Below, piece after piece: positions 13,500-19,911 of a DNA stretch of 20,498 bases. Under the pieces are notes generated by a model. It did no database searches, was not told the origin of the DNA, and saw only the letters and a list, made by a program, of their open reading frames with translations. Every line of letters begins with the position of its first letter. Within the stretch, counting starts at the first letter, position 1. This DNA is from Candidatus Aerophobus profundus SCGC AAA252-L23. Its GTDB lineage: Bacteria > Aerophobota > Aerophobia > Aerophobales > Aerophobaceae. Position numbers and translations under genes: made by a program. The stretch covers positions 816-21,313 of the forward strand of contig AQRW01000175.1 of NCBI GenBank assembly GCA_000402295.1, in the 5' to 3' direction.

Positions 13500-13703
13500 C
13501 CAGTACGACGTCGAGTGTCTAACCCAACAAGAAGTAAACAATGGGAGAGCAACAGGGGCGGCAGGGGTGGTGTTCTCCCGGGGTTTAGAAGCTACGGCTG
13601 ACTAGAGAAGGTGAGAGACATAACCCTAGATACTTCCGAGACTAAGTATGCGTTGTAGAATGGACAACCAAAGTAGGAAATCCCGATCATGGTGAAAATA
13701 CAA

Positions 13704-13713
13704 GGGGGGGGGG
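13704..13713 (+). repeat. G10 homopolymer beside promoter
   Basis: Ten G residues directly abut the -35 hexamer at 13714. A tract this long is prone to slippage and may vary between cells. It sits upstream of the -35 box and would not change promoter spacing, but it could affect upstream contacts. 13500-13703 shows no convincing gene. Confidence 0.85.
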
Positions 13714-13742
13714 TTGACAATAGAGTATTTTTCTCGTATTTA
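13714..13742 (+). promoter_or_regulatory. Sigma70 promoter for DUF5678/retropepsin pair
   Basis: TTGACA (13714-13719) and TATTTA (13737-13742) are exactly 17 nt apart, followed by an AT-rich start region. The first gene starts at 13814, about 65 nt after the expected transcription start. Confidence 0.7.
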
Positions 13743-13813
13743 ATTAATATGCAACAATGACAATAATGGCGTTGAAATACGCAATATTGTATGAGACAAA
13801 GGAGGCTGCCAAA

Positions 13814-14059
13814 ATGTTTAAACTACTGGAGAAAGAATTTAAATACTACTTAGATAACCAAGATAAACTTGTCCAAAAGTATAACGGTAAATTCGTTGTA
13901 ATAAAGAACTGCAAAGTAATCGGTGTCTACGATGAAGAACTCGAAGCTATTGAAAAAACTTCTGAGAAAGAAGAATTGGGTACGTTCTTGGTACAAAAGT
14001 GTGAGCCAGGGACGGCTGCCTATAGCCAAACTTACCATTCAAGAGTTACCTTTGCATAA
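13814..14059 (+). CDS. DUF5678-like small protein
   Basis: The 81-residue product starts at ATG 13814, with AAGGAGG 8 nt upstream; an ATG at 13757 is in frame but has no such site. The core (YLDNQDKLVQKYNGKFVVIK, then NCKVIGVYDEELEAIEKT, and ELGTFLVQKCEPG) matches the DUF5678 pattern: a short helix, the KYNGKFVVI strand and a V-Y-D-E-E-A turn. The end AAYSQTYHSRVTF is typical of copies that precede a retropepsin-like protease gene, as here (9-nt gap). The pair is probably an operon. Function is unknown; a link to the protease is inferred from this recurring neighbourhood. Confidence 0.65.
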   Translation: MFKLLEKEFKYYLDNQDKLVQKYNGKFVVIKNCKVIGVYDEELEAIEKTSEKEELGTFLVQKCEPGTAAYSQTYHSRVTFA

Positions 14060-14068
14060 GGAAAGTTG

Positions 14069-14551
14069 ATGCCGATGCAGACACGCTCCTTCACGAGAAC
14101 ATACGAGGGAAAGTCTAATGTTTTGGCAAATGATGTCCTTGTAGCAAGGGCACATAGACCTTCTGATCCTCCCGAGAAGGTAGTTTGGAAAAGGGTTCTT
14201 GCAGTTTGGGATACGGGAGCAACAAATACAGTCATCACGGCAAGAGTTGCACAAGATTGTGACTTGAAGCCAACCGGAATGACTCAAGTATACCATGCTG
14301 GTGGCAAAACCATAACTCATACGTACCTTGTAAACATTCGTCTTCTGAATCGTGTGGAAGTATATCAATTAAGAGTAACTCAGGGGTCAATAGGTGGACA
14401 AGCTGATGTATTAATCGGCATGGACATAATCGGCCAGGGTGACTTTGCAGTCAGTAATAAGGACCATAAAACTGTCTTCTCATTCAGAATACCTTCAGTA
14501 GAACGCATCGATTTTGTAAAACAGCCATACAAAGAAAAACCAGTCAAGTGA
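14069..14551 (+). CDS. Retropepsin-like aspartic protease
   Basis: This 160-residue protein has the catalytic DTG at residues 48-50 in the context [13 protein letters not shown] and the second family motif [16 protein letters not shown] at 113-128. These are the two halves of the single-domain retropepsin fold, which works as a dimer. ATG 14069 has AAGGA 6 nt upstream; the TTG just before it is less likely. It follows the DUF5678-like gene by 9 nt. The stop comes in a charged tail (YKEKPVK), and one frame over the sequence continues into a SEC-C metal-binding motif (14541-14636), so the natural C-terminus may be longer. The substrate is unknown. Confidence 0.8.
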
Positions 14552-14636
14552 CCACCAACCGTTGGTAGAAAATGATCCTTGTCCTTGTGGTAGTGGGAAG
14601 AAGTACAAACAATGTTGTCTCAATAAGGACAATTAG
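14541..14636 (+). pseudogene. SEC-C zinc-binding tail, out of frame with protease
   Basis: The frame one base ahead of the protease reads [20 protein letters not shown] and then [11 protein letters not shown], stop. [13 protein letters not shown] is a complete SEC-C motif, which binds zinc and is often found at protein C-termini. It has no start codon of its own, so a +1 shift near AAAGAAAAACC would restore a fusion. This may be a mutation, a sequence error or a programmed shift. Confidence 0.65.
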
Positions 14637-14675
14637 TCTCGGAGTGTAAAATCTTATTCAATACAAATAGGTTGA

Positions 14676-14817
14676 GACAAATTTATGACAAAAAAGCTGC
14701 AAAAAGCTGCTAAATGGTAAAACAGGTGAAAATGGTGAAATTCTTTGTCCAACAGTGATTTACTTTGTTCCGGCCGGATGGGAGTAATAAAAGAATCGAA
14801 TCCCCCTCCCGGCACCA
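14676..14817 (+). repeat. 142-bp direct repeat, copy 2, ending in tRNA-like 3' terminus (att-like)
   Basis: Partner of 8765-8906, in the same orientation and of the same length. Here the end reads AATCGAATCCCCCTCCCGGC plus ACCA, closer to a real T-loop (TCGAATC) than copy 1. Sequence on either side differs from copy 1, so the repeat has defined ends. It bounds the right side of a 5.9-kb region that begins with an integrase remnant. Confidence 0.6.
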
Positions 14818-15157
14818 AAATCTTTGCCGATCTTTCCAATGATCTTACCGACTACGAATTCCCAATTCCTACCCGACGGGACGGACGATTACGTAGATAA
14901 TTATCTGCGAGACTTCAATGCTGCCGATTCTTCTCTTTGCGCACTAAGAGTAAGTGGCGACTGCACAGAGCCCAAGTTAAAAAAGCTGTGTCTTCTGTCA
15001 ACGATTAGTCTTTTGATAACGTTGGCTCTTGTGTGACTGGCATATCTAAAAGGATCGCTCTTTAGGCAGTAGATGACGTTCTGGGCTAAGAACCTGAGCG
15101 CCTTTGAGGGTTTATACTGAGTAAGACCTGGGGACCCTGGGTTGTCTACGAGTTTGG
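14818..15157. other. No intact gene; short motif echoing 11.7 kb
   Basis: Directly after the att-like repeat a 28-codon frame reads KIFADLSNDLTDYEFPIPTR, stop soon after. This resembles IPSDILNDLTDYDFPP at about 11718-11765. The minus strand is open across 14901-15260 and contains a protein-like stretch (FLAQNVIYCLKSDPFRYASH), but it has no ribosome site and runs through the dispersed repeat. I recognise no family. Confidence 0.4.
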
Positions 15158-15262
15158 TGATAAAGTAGTTTTTTGGAGAGATTTCATTTATGAAACTTGC
15201 TTTAATCAAGGGTCCGATGAATCGAACCGCTACAATATGGGGGTTTTTCACCAGGCTCATAG
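15158..15262. repeat. Dispersed ~105-bp repeat, copy 1
   Basis: Closely matches 16964-17069. It contains two short palindromes: a 7-bp stem around TTTCATTTATGAAA, and GGTCCGATGAATCGAACC, which is imperfect in this copy. Both copies can be read as MKLALIKGPMNRTATI on the plus strand, but the hairpins suggest a mobile intergenic repeat, not a gene. Confidence 0.7.
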
Positions 15263-15293
15263 TATAGCGTTTCCAAAATAACCTTACAATGCT

Positions 15294-15427
15294 TTGTCAT
15301 TGCGAGCGATAGTAGCCGAAGCTCAGAGCGAAGCGAAGAGGAAGCAATCTCATGGAAAGTATGTCCTCTTAGGGATTGCTAAGCTTGTTCCGAGCCCAGC
15401 GAGGAATCTCGCTCCTCGCAATGACAG
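15294..15427. repeat. MITE-like inverted repeat (GTCATTGCGAG / CTCGCAATGAC)
   Basis: The stretch opens with GTCATTGCGAGCGA and closes with TCGCTCCTCGCAATGAC. Inner parts also pair (GAAGCAATCTC with GGGATTGCTAAGC, and GCGAAGCGAAGAGG with its opposite strand). TTGCGAG...GCAATCTC palindromes of this type are scattered through many environmental bacterial genomes. It has no coding content. Confidence 0.75.
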
Positions 15428-15478
15428 TGAAGAAATATCAGGTTATTTTGGAAACTAACTACTAGGCCTGATTCGGGA

Positions 15479-15525
15479 GCTGAGAAAGGTGGTGATACTC
15501 CTGACAGCTCAGGGAAAATAGAGAG
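15479..15525 (+). promoter_or_regulatory. Repeated leader segment, copy B (candidate cis-regulatory RNA)
   Basis: Close match of 12479-12525. GAGCTG and CAGCTC form a 6-bp stem around AGGTGGTGATACTCCT. CTCCT (15498-15502) can pair with the AGGAGG ribosome site at 15541. Compared with copy A the outer stem has changed on both sides, which hints that pairing is kept. A shorter echo (ACTCAGGGAAAATAGGAGA) occurs at 16769 before another small ORF. Confidence 0.4.
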
Positions 15526-15557
15526 TGATAAAGGCTCATAAGGAGGTGAGATACAAA

Positions 15558-15920
15558 ATGGCGAAGTTGTATATGGATGGGCCCTATGAGCTCACAACGG
15601 AGATTATTGATAATGCTGTGACTCGTACCTCACCCGGTAACTATGCTTTAGGAAGAGACACTGAGAAGGGTCTTCTTGTATATTATGTCGGTCGCTCGGA
15701 TGATGACGTTGGGGGGCGTTTGAGAGGTTGGGTTGGAGAGAAACCTGGTAGGTATGCACATTTTAAGTATAGTTATGCTACATCTCCCAAAGCTGCTTTT
15801 GAGAAAGAATGCCAGAATTATCACGAGTTTGGTGGCAAAGAAAAGTTGGACAATGCATCTCATCCTCAACGTCCTGAGGGGACGGATTGGGAGTGTCCTA
15901 CTTGCGACATCTTTGATTAA
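15558..15920 (+). CDS. GIY-YIG-like nuclease domain protein
   Basis: ATG 15558 follows AAGGAGGTGA by 8 nt; an upstream ATG frame from 15525 is less likely. The 120-residue protein shows the order expected of a compact GIY-YIG domain: GNY at 27-29, YYVGRS at 42-47 (the YIG strand followed by Arg), RLRGW at 54-58, and EKEC..YH around 82-89 with the Glu that binds metal. It ends with LDNASHPQRP and WECPTCD. The match is by pattern and the GIY strand is atypical (GNYALG). Such proteins are usually homing or repair nucleases; some stand-alone copies are uncharacterised. A repeated leader lies upstream. Confidence 0.55.
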   Translation: MAKLYMDGPYELTTEIIDNAVTRTSPGNYALGRDTEKGLLVYYVGRSDDDVGGRLRGWVGEKPGRYAHFKYSYATSPKAAFEKECQNYHEFGGKEKLDNASHPQRPEGTDWECPTCDIFD

Positions 15921-16059
15921 GCAAAAAAAGTGCCGGTTTTTTCTGTAGAGAGCTGGCGAATAAATCCAAGGGATACTGGATAAAAAGGGAGGTCCTGTTG
16001 GGCTTCTCTGGAGGCAAGAAAACGAGTAGTCTCAGTTAGGCGCATAACAGGTTTTCTTG

Positions 16060-16077
16060 ACTCGGTCAATTGACTGA
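16060..16077. promoter_or_regulatory. 18-bp imperfect palindrome
   Basis: CTCGGTCAATTGACTGAG is a palindrome with one mismatched pair, about 75 bp before a small ORF. It might be an operator. The region 15921-16150 shows no gene. Confidence 0.3.
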
Positions 16078-16150
16078 GGGTTGGTGGACCTGTACACTGC
16101 ACCCCAAAGGGGAATAATAAGACGCAGAGGCTTATAAGGGAGGCAAAGAT

Positions 16151-16261
16151 ATGTATTGGTGGCAGAGGTTAGTATGTGTTTTCTGTCCTCGAAGAAAGGG
16201 TAGAGAAGCGGCTGAGCCCAAACAGAAACCTAAACCTGGGCCAAAACCAAAGCCCGAATAG
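16151..16261 (+). CDS. 36-residue peptide with K/P-rich tail
   Basis: ATG 16151 follows AAGGGAGG with good spacing. The product MYWWQRLVCVFCPRRKGREA has an aromatic, Cys-containing head (CVFC) that could touch the membrane. Its tail AEPKQKPKPGPKPKPE is nearly shared with the ORF at 8070-8162. The stop lies 14 nt before the next gene, whose ribosome site overlaps the end of this frame, so the two are likely one transcript. Function unknown. Confidence 0.5.
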   Translation: MYWWQRLVCVFCPRRKGREAAEPKQKPKPGPKPKPE

Positions 16262-16275
16262 AAGGAGGTAAAGAA

Positions 16276-16722
16276 ATGATACAGAAGTCCGTAAGGATTG
16301 CGTGGAAGGTCTACTTAGCTTATGGGATCTACATGACGGTACTAGGTCTCATTCACCTAGTGGTGCCGCAGATTATGTCTACTGGACAGTTTGAATCTTT
16401 TACAGGCACCACCTGGGCAGAATTTACCAAGGCAAATGCTGCGGCAGGGGATTTCATTGGACTTAGTTTTAGATTTCTAGGCTGCATGATCCTACTGGTT
16501 GGAATATTCAAGATCTTTATCGCCTTATATCCTTATCGAAAAGCTGAATCCTGGTCTTGGTGGACAGCTCTTACAATAGGAGTAGTAGCCTACGGCTTTA
16601 TCTTGCCCTATGGCGTCATTGTGGGGGAGCTAACTATGATATTGTTCAACCTAATAGCCATCGTTCTCTTCTTGGTTGCGATAATACTCCCTGCCAGAGC
16701 CATGCTATCTAAGAAATCTTAA
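16276..16722 (+). CDS. Four-helix membrane protein, unrecognised
   Basis: ATG 16276 follows GAAGGAGG by 7 nt. The 148-residue protein has hydrophobic helices at about 10-31, 63-86, 93-114 and 118-140. A polar loop after the first (SFTGTTWAEFTKANAAAGDF) is probably extracytoplasmic. A short basic tail (LSKKS) ends it. The overall plan is that of small DoxX-like or hypothetical 4TM proteins, without a motif I can name. It is probably co-transcribed with the 36-residue peptide directly upstream. Confidence 0.7.
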   Translation: MIQKSVRIAWKVYLAYGIYMTVLGLIHLVVPQIMSTGQFESFTGTTWAEFTKANAAAGDFIGLSFRFLGCMILLVGIFKIFIALYPYRKAESWSWWTALTIGVVAYGFILPYGVIVGELTMILFNLIAIVLFLVAIILPARAMLSKKS

Positions 16723-16789
16723 GATAAGGAGAATAGGGAGAATCGAGATCCTTTCCGGAATACAAGGTACTCAGGGAAAATAGGAGACG

Positions 16790-16966
16790 ATGAGGGCCGG
16801 CAAAAGTCTGAATGAGAACTTAAGAGAAGGAAGCACATCCCACACAGAGAAAGAATGTGAGGTCACAAAAAGGCGAGCTGAGTGGAATTACTCGGAGGGG
16901 ATGAAACCAAAGGGTGAGTGGGTTGACCTGGCAGGTGGCCGAGTTTTTTGCCTAGAAGCCTGCTGA
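16790..16966 (+). pseudogene. DUF3303-like fragment cut by dispersed repeat
   Basis: The frame from ATG 16790 (58 codons) ends RRAEWNYSEGMKPKGEWVDL followed by AGGRVFCLEAC. This lines up with RRLKWEYPEGSGVVAEYWLQ and the next strand of the DUF3303-type protein at 13221. The match stops where the dispersed repeat begins (16964), so the second half of the domain has been replaced. Only GGAGA serves as a ribosome site. Confidence 0.45.
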
Positions 16967-17069
16967 TAAAGTGGTTTTTTGTAGAGGTTTCATTTATGAA
17001 ACTTGCTTTAATAAAGGGTCCGATGAATCGGACCGCTACAATATTGGGGTTTTTCAGCAGCCTCCTAGT
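16964..17069. repeat. Dispersed ~105-bp repeat, copy 2
   Basis: Matches 15158-15262. In this copy GGTCCGAT-GA-ATCGGACC is a perfect 8-bp stem, next to the GTTTCAT-TT-ATGAAAC stem. Together they would form two adjacent hairpins in RNA. It lies exactly at the break in the DUF3303-like fragment. Confidence 0.75.
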
Positions 17070-17310
17070 GGAGAAGTTCACCGGTAAAGATTTGTATGAG
17101 ATGTTGAGATATTTGCAGGATTGTGATCCGGAGGCGGTGAATTCTTCTCAGATAATAGACAACTTGAAGTGGGGTTGGGGTGAACTGGAGTATTATTACT
17201 TGTCTTGTTCACTGGTCTGCACAGGCAAGGGAAGAAAGAGAGCAACAAGAAGCAAAGAAATATGGCTTACGTTATTGTCCACTGAAGAGGATGGAGAGAA
17301 GGTTGGATAA
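16996..17310 (+). CDS. Doubtful ORF starting inside dispersed repeat
   Basis: ATG 16996 opens a 104-codon frame. The first 24 residues (MKLALIKGPMNRTATILGFF...) are encoded by the dispersed repeat. The following part (KDLYEMLRYLQDCDPEAVNS, then IIDNLKWGWGELEYYY) looks like genuine helical protein. Past about residue 75 it turns basic and probably leaves its original frame. It may be the remains of an older gene whose 5' end the repeat replaced. No family recognised. Confidence 0.3.
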   Translation: MKLALIKGPMNRTATILGFFSSLLVEKFTGKDLYEMLRYLQDCDPEAVNSSQIIDNLKWGWGELEYYYLSCSLVCTGKGRKRATRSKEIWLTLLSTEEDGEKVG

Positions 17311-17359
17311 GAAGATTGAAAAGAGGAGAAACTACATCTGTTTGAAGGGGGTCTATACT

Positions 17360-17542
17360 ATGGGGAATAGTGAGACGTATAAGTGGCGGGCTTACTGTAC
17401 CAAGTGTGGAGCTGGAACAGAGGTAAACATTCCGAGAGGTACTAGCATAGCTGATTATTTTGGAAGCGAGTCTCATAGGGAAAACAGAAGGTGTCCAAAC
17501 TGTGGGTTTTATAAGTTAACGCCTGTGGAAAAATTGGATTGA
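17360..17542 (+). CDS. Small zinc-ribbon protein
   Basis: ATG 17360 follows AAGGGGG by 8 nt. The 60-residue product has two Cys pairs, Cys13-x2-Cys16 (YCTKCG) and Cys45-x2-Cys48 (RCPNCG). They are 28 residues apart and suit one zinc ribbon, with a short polar segment between. The in-frame extension back to 17180 contains LKRMERRLDKKIEKRR, a copy of the charged tail seen at 6.2 and 12.4 kb, but lacks a ribosome site. The role is unknown; nucleic-acid or protein binding is usual for such ribbons. Confidence 0.6.
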   Translation: MGNSETYKWRAYCTKCGAGTEVNIPRGTSIADYFGSESHRENRRCPNCGFYKLTPVEKLD

Positions 17543-17548
17543 AAAAAG

Positions 17549-17572
17549 GAAAAGGAGGCGAATAGCCTTTTC
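17549..17572 (+). terminator. Possible terminator after zinc-ribbon gene
   Basis: GAAAAGG (17549-17555) pairs with CCTTTTC (17566-17572) around a 10-nt loop, 7 nt after the stop. The T run is broken by C, so strength is uncertain. Confidence 0.4.
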
Positions 17573-17704
17573 TTCTTCGATCCTCCAGACTCGCCCGATT
17601 TTCAAGGCTTGAATTCTTCCCTCTCGGATAAATTCTGAAAATTTTGGGGAAACTCCCCTGGGCTGATTTTTGATCGCTTGATTTATTTGTATTCGTCTAT
17701 ACAA
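17555..17704 (-). pseudogene. Excisionase-type helix-turn-helix remnant
   Basis: The minus-strand frame contains EFIREGRIQALKIGRVWRIE, the recognition-helix/wing half of excisionase (MerR-like, Xis/HTH_17) DNA-binding domains. The first helix region ahead of it (INQAIKNQPRGVSPKFS) does not match the family, and the frame then runs on under the zinc-ribbon gene. It is probably a fragment left by a mobile element. 17705-17893 holds only a GGGCGA/TCGCCC hairpin (about 17772-17790) and no gene. Confidence 0.45.
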
Positions 17705-17893
17705 TGGTAGAAGGTGGGGAAAACGTAAGTGTGATGACGTGGAACTAATTGACTGTTGACTATTTAGCGTGTAGGGGCGAGTTCAGTCGCCCAGAAAAGG
17801 GGCAAAAGGGAGACAAAAGTCCCCCACCCAAGTAGAGACCTGACCCCATACTACCAAATCTTCGAATGAAGTTAATACCAGGAGGTGATATTG

Positions 17894-18154
17894 ATGGATG
17901 ATGAGGAATTAAGAAGGATCGCTCGAGCCAGGGTCGATTTCAAACGTCATTTATTGATCTATGTTGTGGTCATCGGTTTTCTTGCGCTTATAAATCTTCT
18001 CACCTCGAGACAATTCCCCTGGTTTTTGTTCCCTGCTGGTGGCTGGGGTATCGGAATAGTTTCTCACTATGTCTCTGTCTATAGACATGGATCAATGAGT
18101 GTGGAAAGGGAATACCGGAAACTGAAGGAGAGAGAAGAGAAAAACAAGTCCTAG
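17894..18154 (+). CDS. 2TM domain-containing protein
   Basis: ATG 17894 follows AGGAGGTGA by 4 nt; the GTG at 17885 is part of the ribosome site. The 86-residue protein fits the 2TM family (PF13239): an R-A-R-V-D-F-K-R-H helix leads into a first membrane helix (about 20-37), then INLLTSRQFPWFLFPAGGWG, and a second helix (about 42-61) with IGIVSHYV. A charged coiled tail (EREYRKLKEREEKNK) follows. In this family the domain is sometimes attached to histidine kinases, but it also occurs alone, as here. Function unknown; inner-membrane location expected. Confidence 0.8.
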   Translation: MDDEELRRIARARVDFKRHLLIYVVVIGFLALINLLTSRQFPWFLFPAGGWGIGIVSHYVSVYRHGSMSVEREYRKLKEREEKNKS

Positions 18155-18212
18155 CTCTCCTCACTCTAATGATTGGCCCAAGTCTTTAAGGAAAAGGATT
18201 TCCATAATTCCG

Positions 18213-18971
18213 TTAGTCCATCCATACCCCGCCGTTTACCTCAATAGTTTCCCCGGTAATGTATCTGGCGGCTTGGGAGGCAAGAAAGACGACCGCCTGA
18301 GCTACCTCTTCCGGGGTTCCCAGCCGACCCAGAGGTGTTCCCCGGAGCCAACGGTCAATTTCTTTTTTGTAGGAGGGTTCCAGTAAATCGGTTCTTATCC
18401 TACCAGGGTTTACCGCATTGACGGTAATTCCATATTCAGCTAATTCTCTGGCCAAGGATCGGGTAAAAGTAAGAACACCACCTTTGGCTGCGGCATAGGC
18501 GGCGTGGTTACGTGAGCCTCTTTTAGCTACAAAGGACCCCAGGCTGATGATTCTTCCCTCTTGGCGAGAGATCATATAGGGAGCTACTGCCCGAGAGCAG
18601 TTAAAAACTCCTTTGAGGTTGGTATCTATCGTTTGGTCCCAAAGCTCTTCCGAGGTTTCGATAACCGAAACTTCCGGCATAATTCCCGCATTATTAACTA
18701 AAATATTGATTTGGCCAAAGCGAGTGAGAGTTTGATCCACCATCTCATTAACCTGGTGGGCCTGAGACACGTCAGTCTTAACCATGATGGCCTCTACTCC
18801 CATTTTTTCAACCCCGCTGAGGGTCTCTTGGGCCGCTTGGCGATTACGGACATAGTTGATGGTGAGCTTAGCTCCCTCTTTTGCCAGAGCCAAACAAATA
18901 GCTCTTCCTATTCCCCGACTTCCTCCGGTAACCAGCGCAACTTTACCTTCAAGATTGATCAAATTATTCAT
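18213..18971 (-). CDS. Short-chain dehydrogenase/reductase, FabG-like
   Basis: The 252-residue protein is a complete classical SDR. The nucleotide-binding TGGSRGIG is at 15-22, NNAG at 93-96, the catalytic Ser at about 146 (SLGS), and YxxxK at Tyr159/Lys163. It ends GGVWMD like FabG relatives. ATG 18971 is chosen because AAAGGAG lies 5 nt upstream; the GTG at 18977 lies too close to that site. Family members reduce 3-oxoacyl-ACP or oxidise sugars and alcohols with NAD(P)H, and the substrate cannot be told from this sequence. It is convergent with the 2TM gene and has no partner on its strand. Confidence 0.9.
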   Translation of the reverse strand: MNNLINLEGKVALVTGGSRGIGRAICLALAKEGAKLTINYVRNRQAAQETLSGVEKMGVEAIMVKTDVSQAHQVNEMVDQTLTRFGQINILVNNAGIMPEVSVIETSEELWDQTIDTNLKGVFNCSRAVAPYMISRQEGRIISLGSFVAKRGSRNHAAYAAAKGGVLTFTRSLARELAEYGITVNAVNPGRIRTDLLEPSYKKEIDRWLRGTPLGRLGTPEEVAQAVVFLASQAARYITGETIEVNGGVWMD

Positions 18972-19030
18972 TCTCACTCCTTTACTTGGACTATCTACTG
19001 ATACTTTGTAATAGTTTGGATTTCATAAGG

Positions 19031-19119
19031 GTAGCCGTAAGTTTTAACTGTCGCAAATAAACGCAGGCTAAAGCCTGCGGCTACCGGATCATAATAGAGG
19101 ACCTAAAGATTACGGCTAC
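19031..19119. repeat. Inverted repeat with inner hairpin (GTAGCCGTAA ... TTACGGCTAC)
   Basis: GTAGCCGTAA (19031-19040) and TTACGGCTAC (19110-19119) are exact inverses. Between them CGCAGGCT-AA-AGCCTGCG (19062-19079) is a perfect hairpin followed by GGCTACC. This is a dispersed intergenic repeat type. The rest of 18972-19381 shows no gene. Confidence 0.7.
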
Positions 19120-19381
19120 CACTTTATCTTCGCCAAAAGAAGGTTTCCCTTAGAAATATCCAAAACTCCCTGAACCTCGCTTTTTGGGGAAATTTAGCTG
19201 TTACAACAGTCTCAGATATATTTCGAGATTAGGTCATTTTTGTTCTGTTGTCAAATTAAGCTGTTTTAGGTGGTGGTACGAATAGAACTTTCTGGTGGAT
19301 AATTTTGTAGAATACCATCTGTCCTGTCTAAAATAATGAGATTTATCAGAAAGAATAGCCGTAAATAGCTCCTAAGTAAAA

Positions 19382-19410
19382 TTGACAGGGACAGGCAAAA
19401 GAGTTATGCT
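19382..19410 (+). promoter_or_regulatory. Sigma70 promoter for glycosyltransferase gene
   Basis: TTGACA (19382-19387), a 17-nt spacer and TATGCT (19405-19410). The start codon at 19450 is about 33 nt after the expected transcription start, with GGGAGA as ribosome site. Confidence 0.75.
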
Positions 19411-19449
19411 ATCCTCAAAACTGGCTTTCTGAGCGTGGGAGATAAATAA

Positions 19450-19911
19450 ATGAAAAAGTTAAGCAAGGGAGAAAAAAGAAAAATTTCAGTTCTCATCCCT
19501 TTATTTAATGAAGAAGAAAGCCTTCCCATATTGTACCGGGAACTTAGAGAGATTTTGGGAGTTCTCGGGATTGACTATGAAATTATTTTTGTGGACGATG
19601 GGAGCACCGATAAATCTTTCTTTGTTCTGGAAAGAATTTATCAAAAAGATAATAAAGTTAAGGTAATTCAGCTTAGAAAGAACTTTGGAAAGTCAGCCGC
19701 TTTGGCTGCCGGGTTGGCCATAGTTGAGGGAGAGTTAATCATTACGCTGGATGCCGACCTCCAGGACAATCCTGAGGAGATACCGCATTTTATTGAAAAG
19801 ATGAGAGAGGGGTACGACCTCATTTGCGGCTGGCGAGTTGACCGATTTGATCCTTTTTTCAAGAGGTGGTCTTCCCATGTTTTCAATTTTACCACTTCCT
19901 TTTTTTACTAA
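19450..19911 (+). CDS. Family 2 glycosyltransferase, N-terminal part (frameshifted gene)
   Basis: This is the catalytic half of a dolichol/undecaprenyl-phosphate sugar transferase-like enzyme (GT2, DPM1/DesGT type). SVLIPLFNEEESLPILY opens the GT-A fold, DDGSTD at 49-54 binds the nucleotide, and DADLQDNPEE at 101-110 is the DxD metal site. The reading frame ends at TAC TAA just after a run of seven T (19900-19906). With six T it continues FFTNIRLHDFNCGFK into the next piece, giving an intact protein of about 325 residues. The enzyme would move a sugar from a nucleotide donor to a polyprenyl phosphate on the cytoplasmic face of the membrane. Confidence 0.85.
   Translation: MKKLSKGEKRKISVLIPLFNEEESLPILYRELREILGVLGIDYEIIFVDDGSTDKSFFVLERIYQKDNKVKVIQLRKNFGKSAALAAGLAIVEGELIITLDADLQDNPEEIPHFIEKMREGYDLICGWRVDRFDPFFKRWSSHVFNFTTSFFY

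Noticed and set aside
14901..15260. 119-residue minus-strand ORF
   Set aside because: No ribosome site; its start lies in the dispersed repeat, and a similar shadow frame appears opposite copy 2 (16863-17081). Only the middle looks protein-like.
15917..15945. Terminator after the GIY-YIG-like gene
   Set aside because: Only an A-run and a T-run can pair around AGTGCCGG; there is no GC-rich stem, so it is not called.
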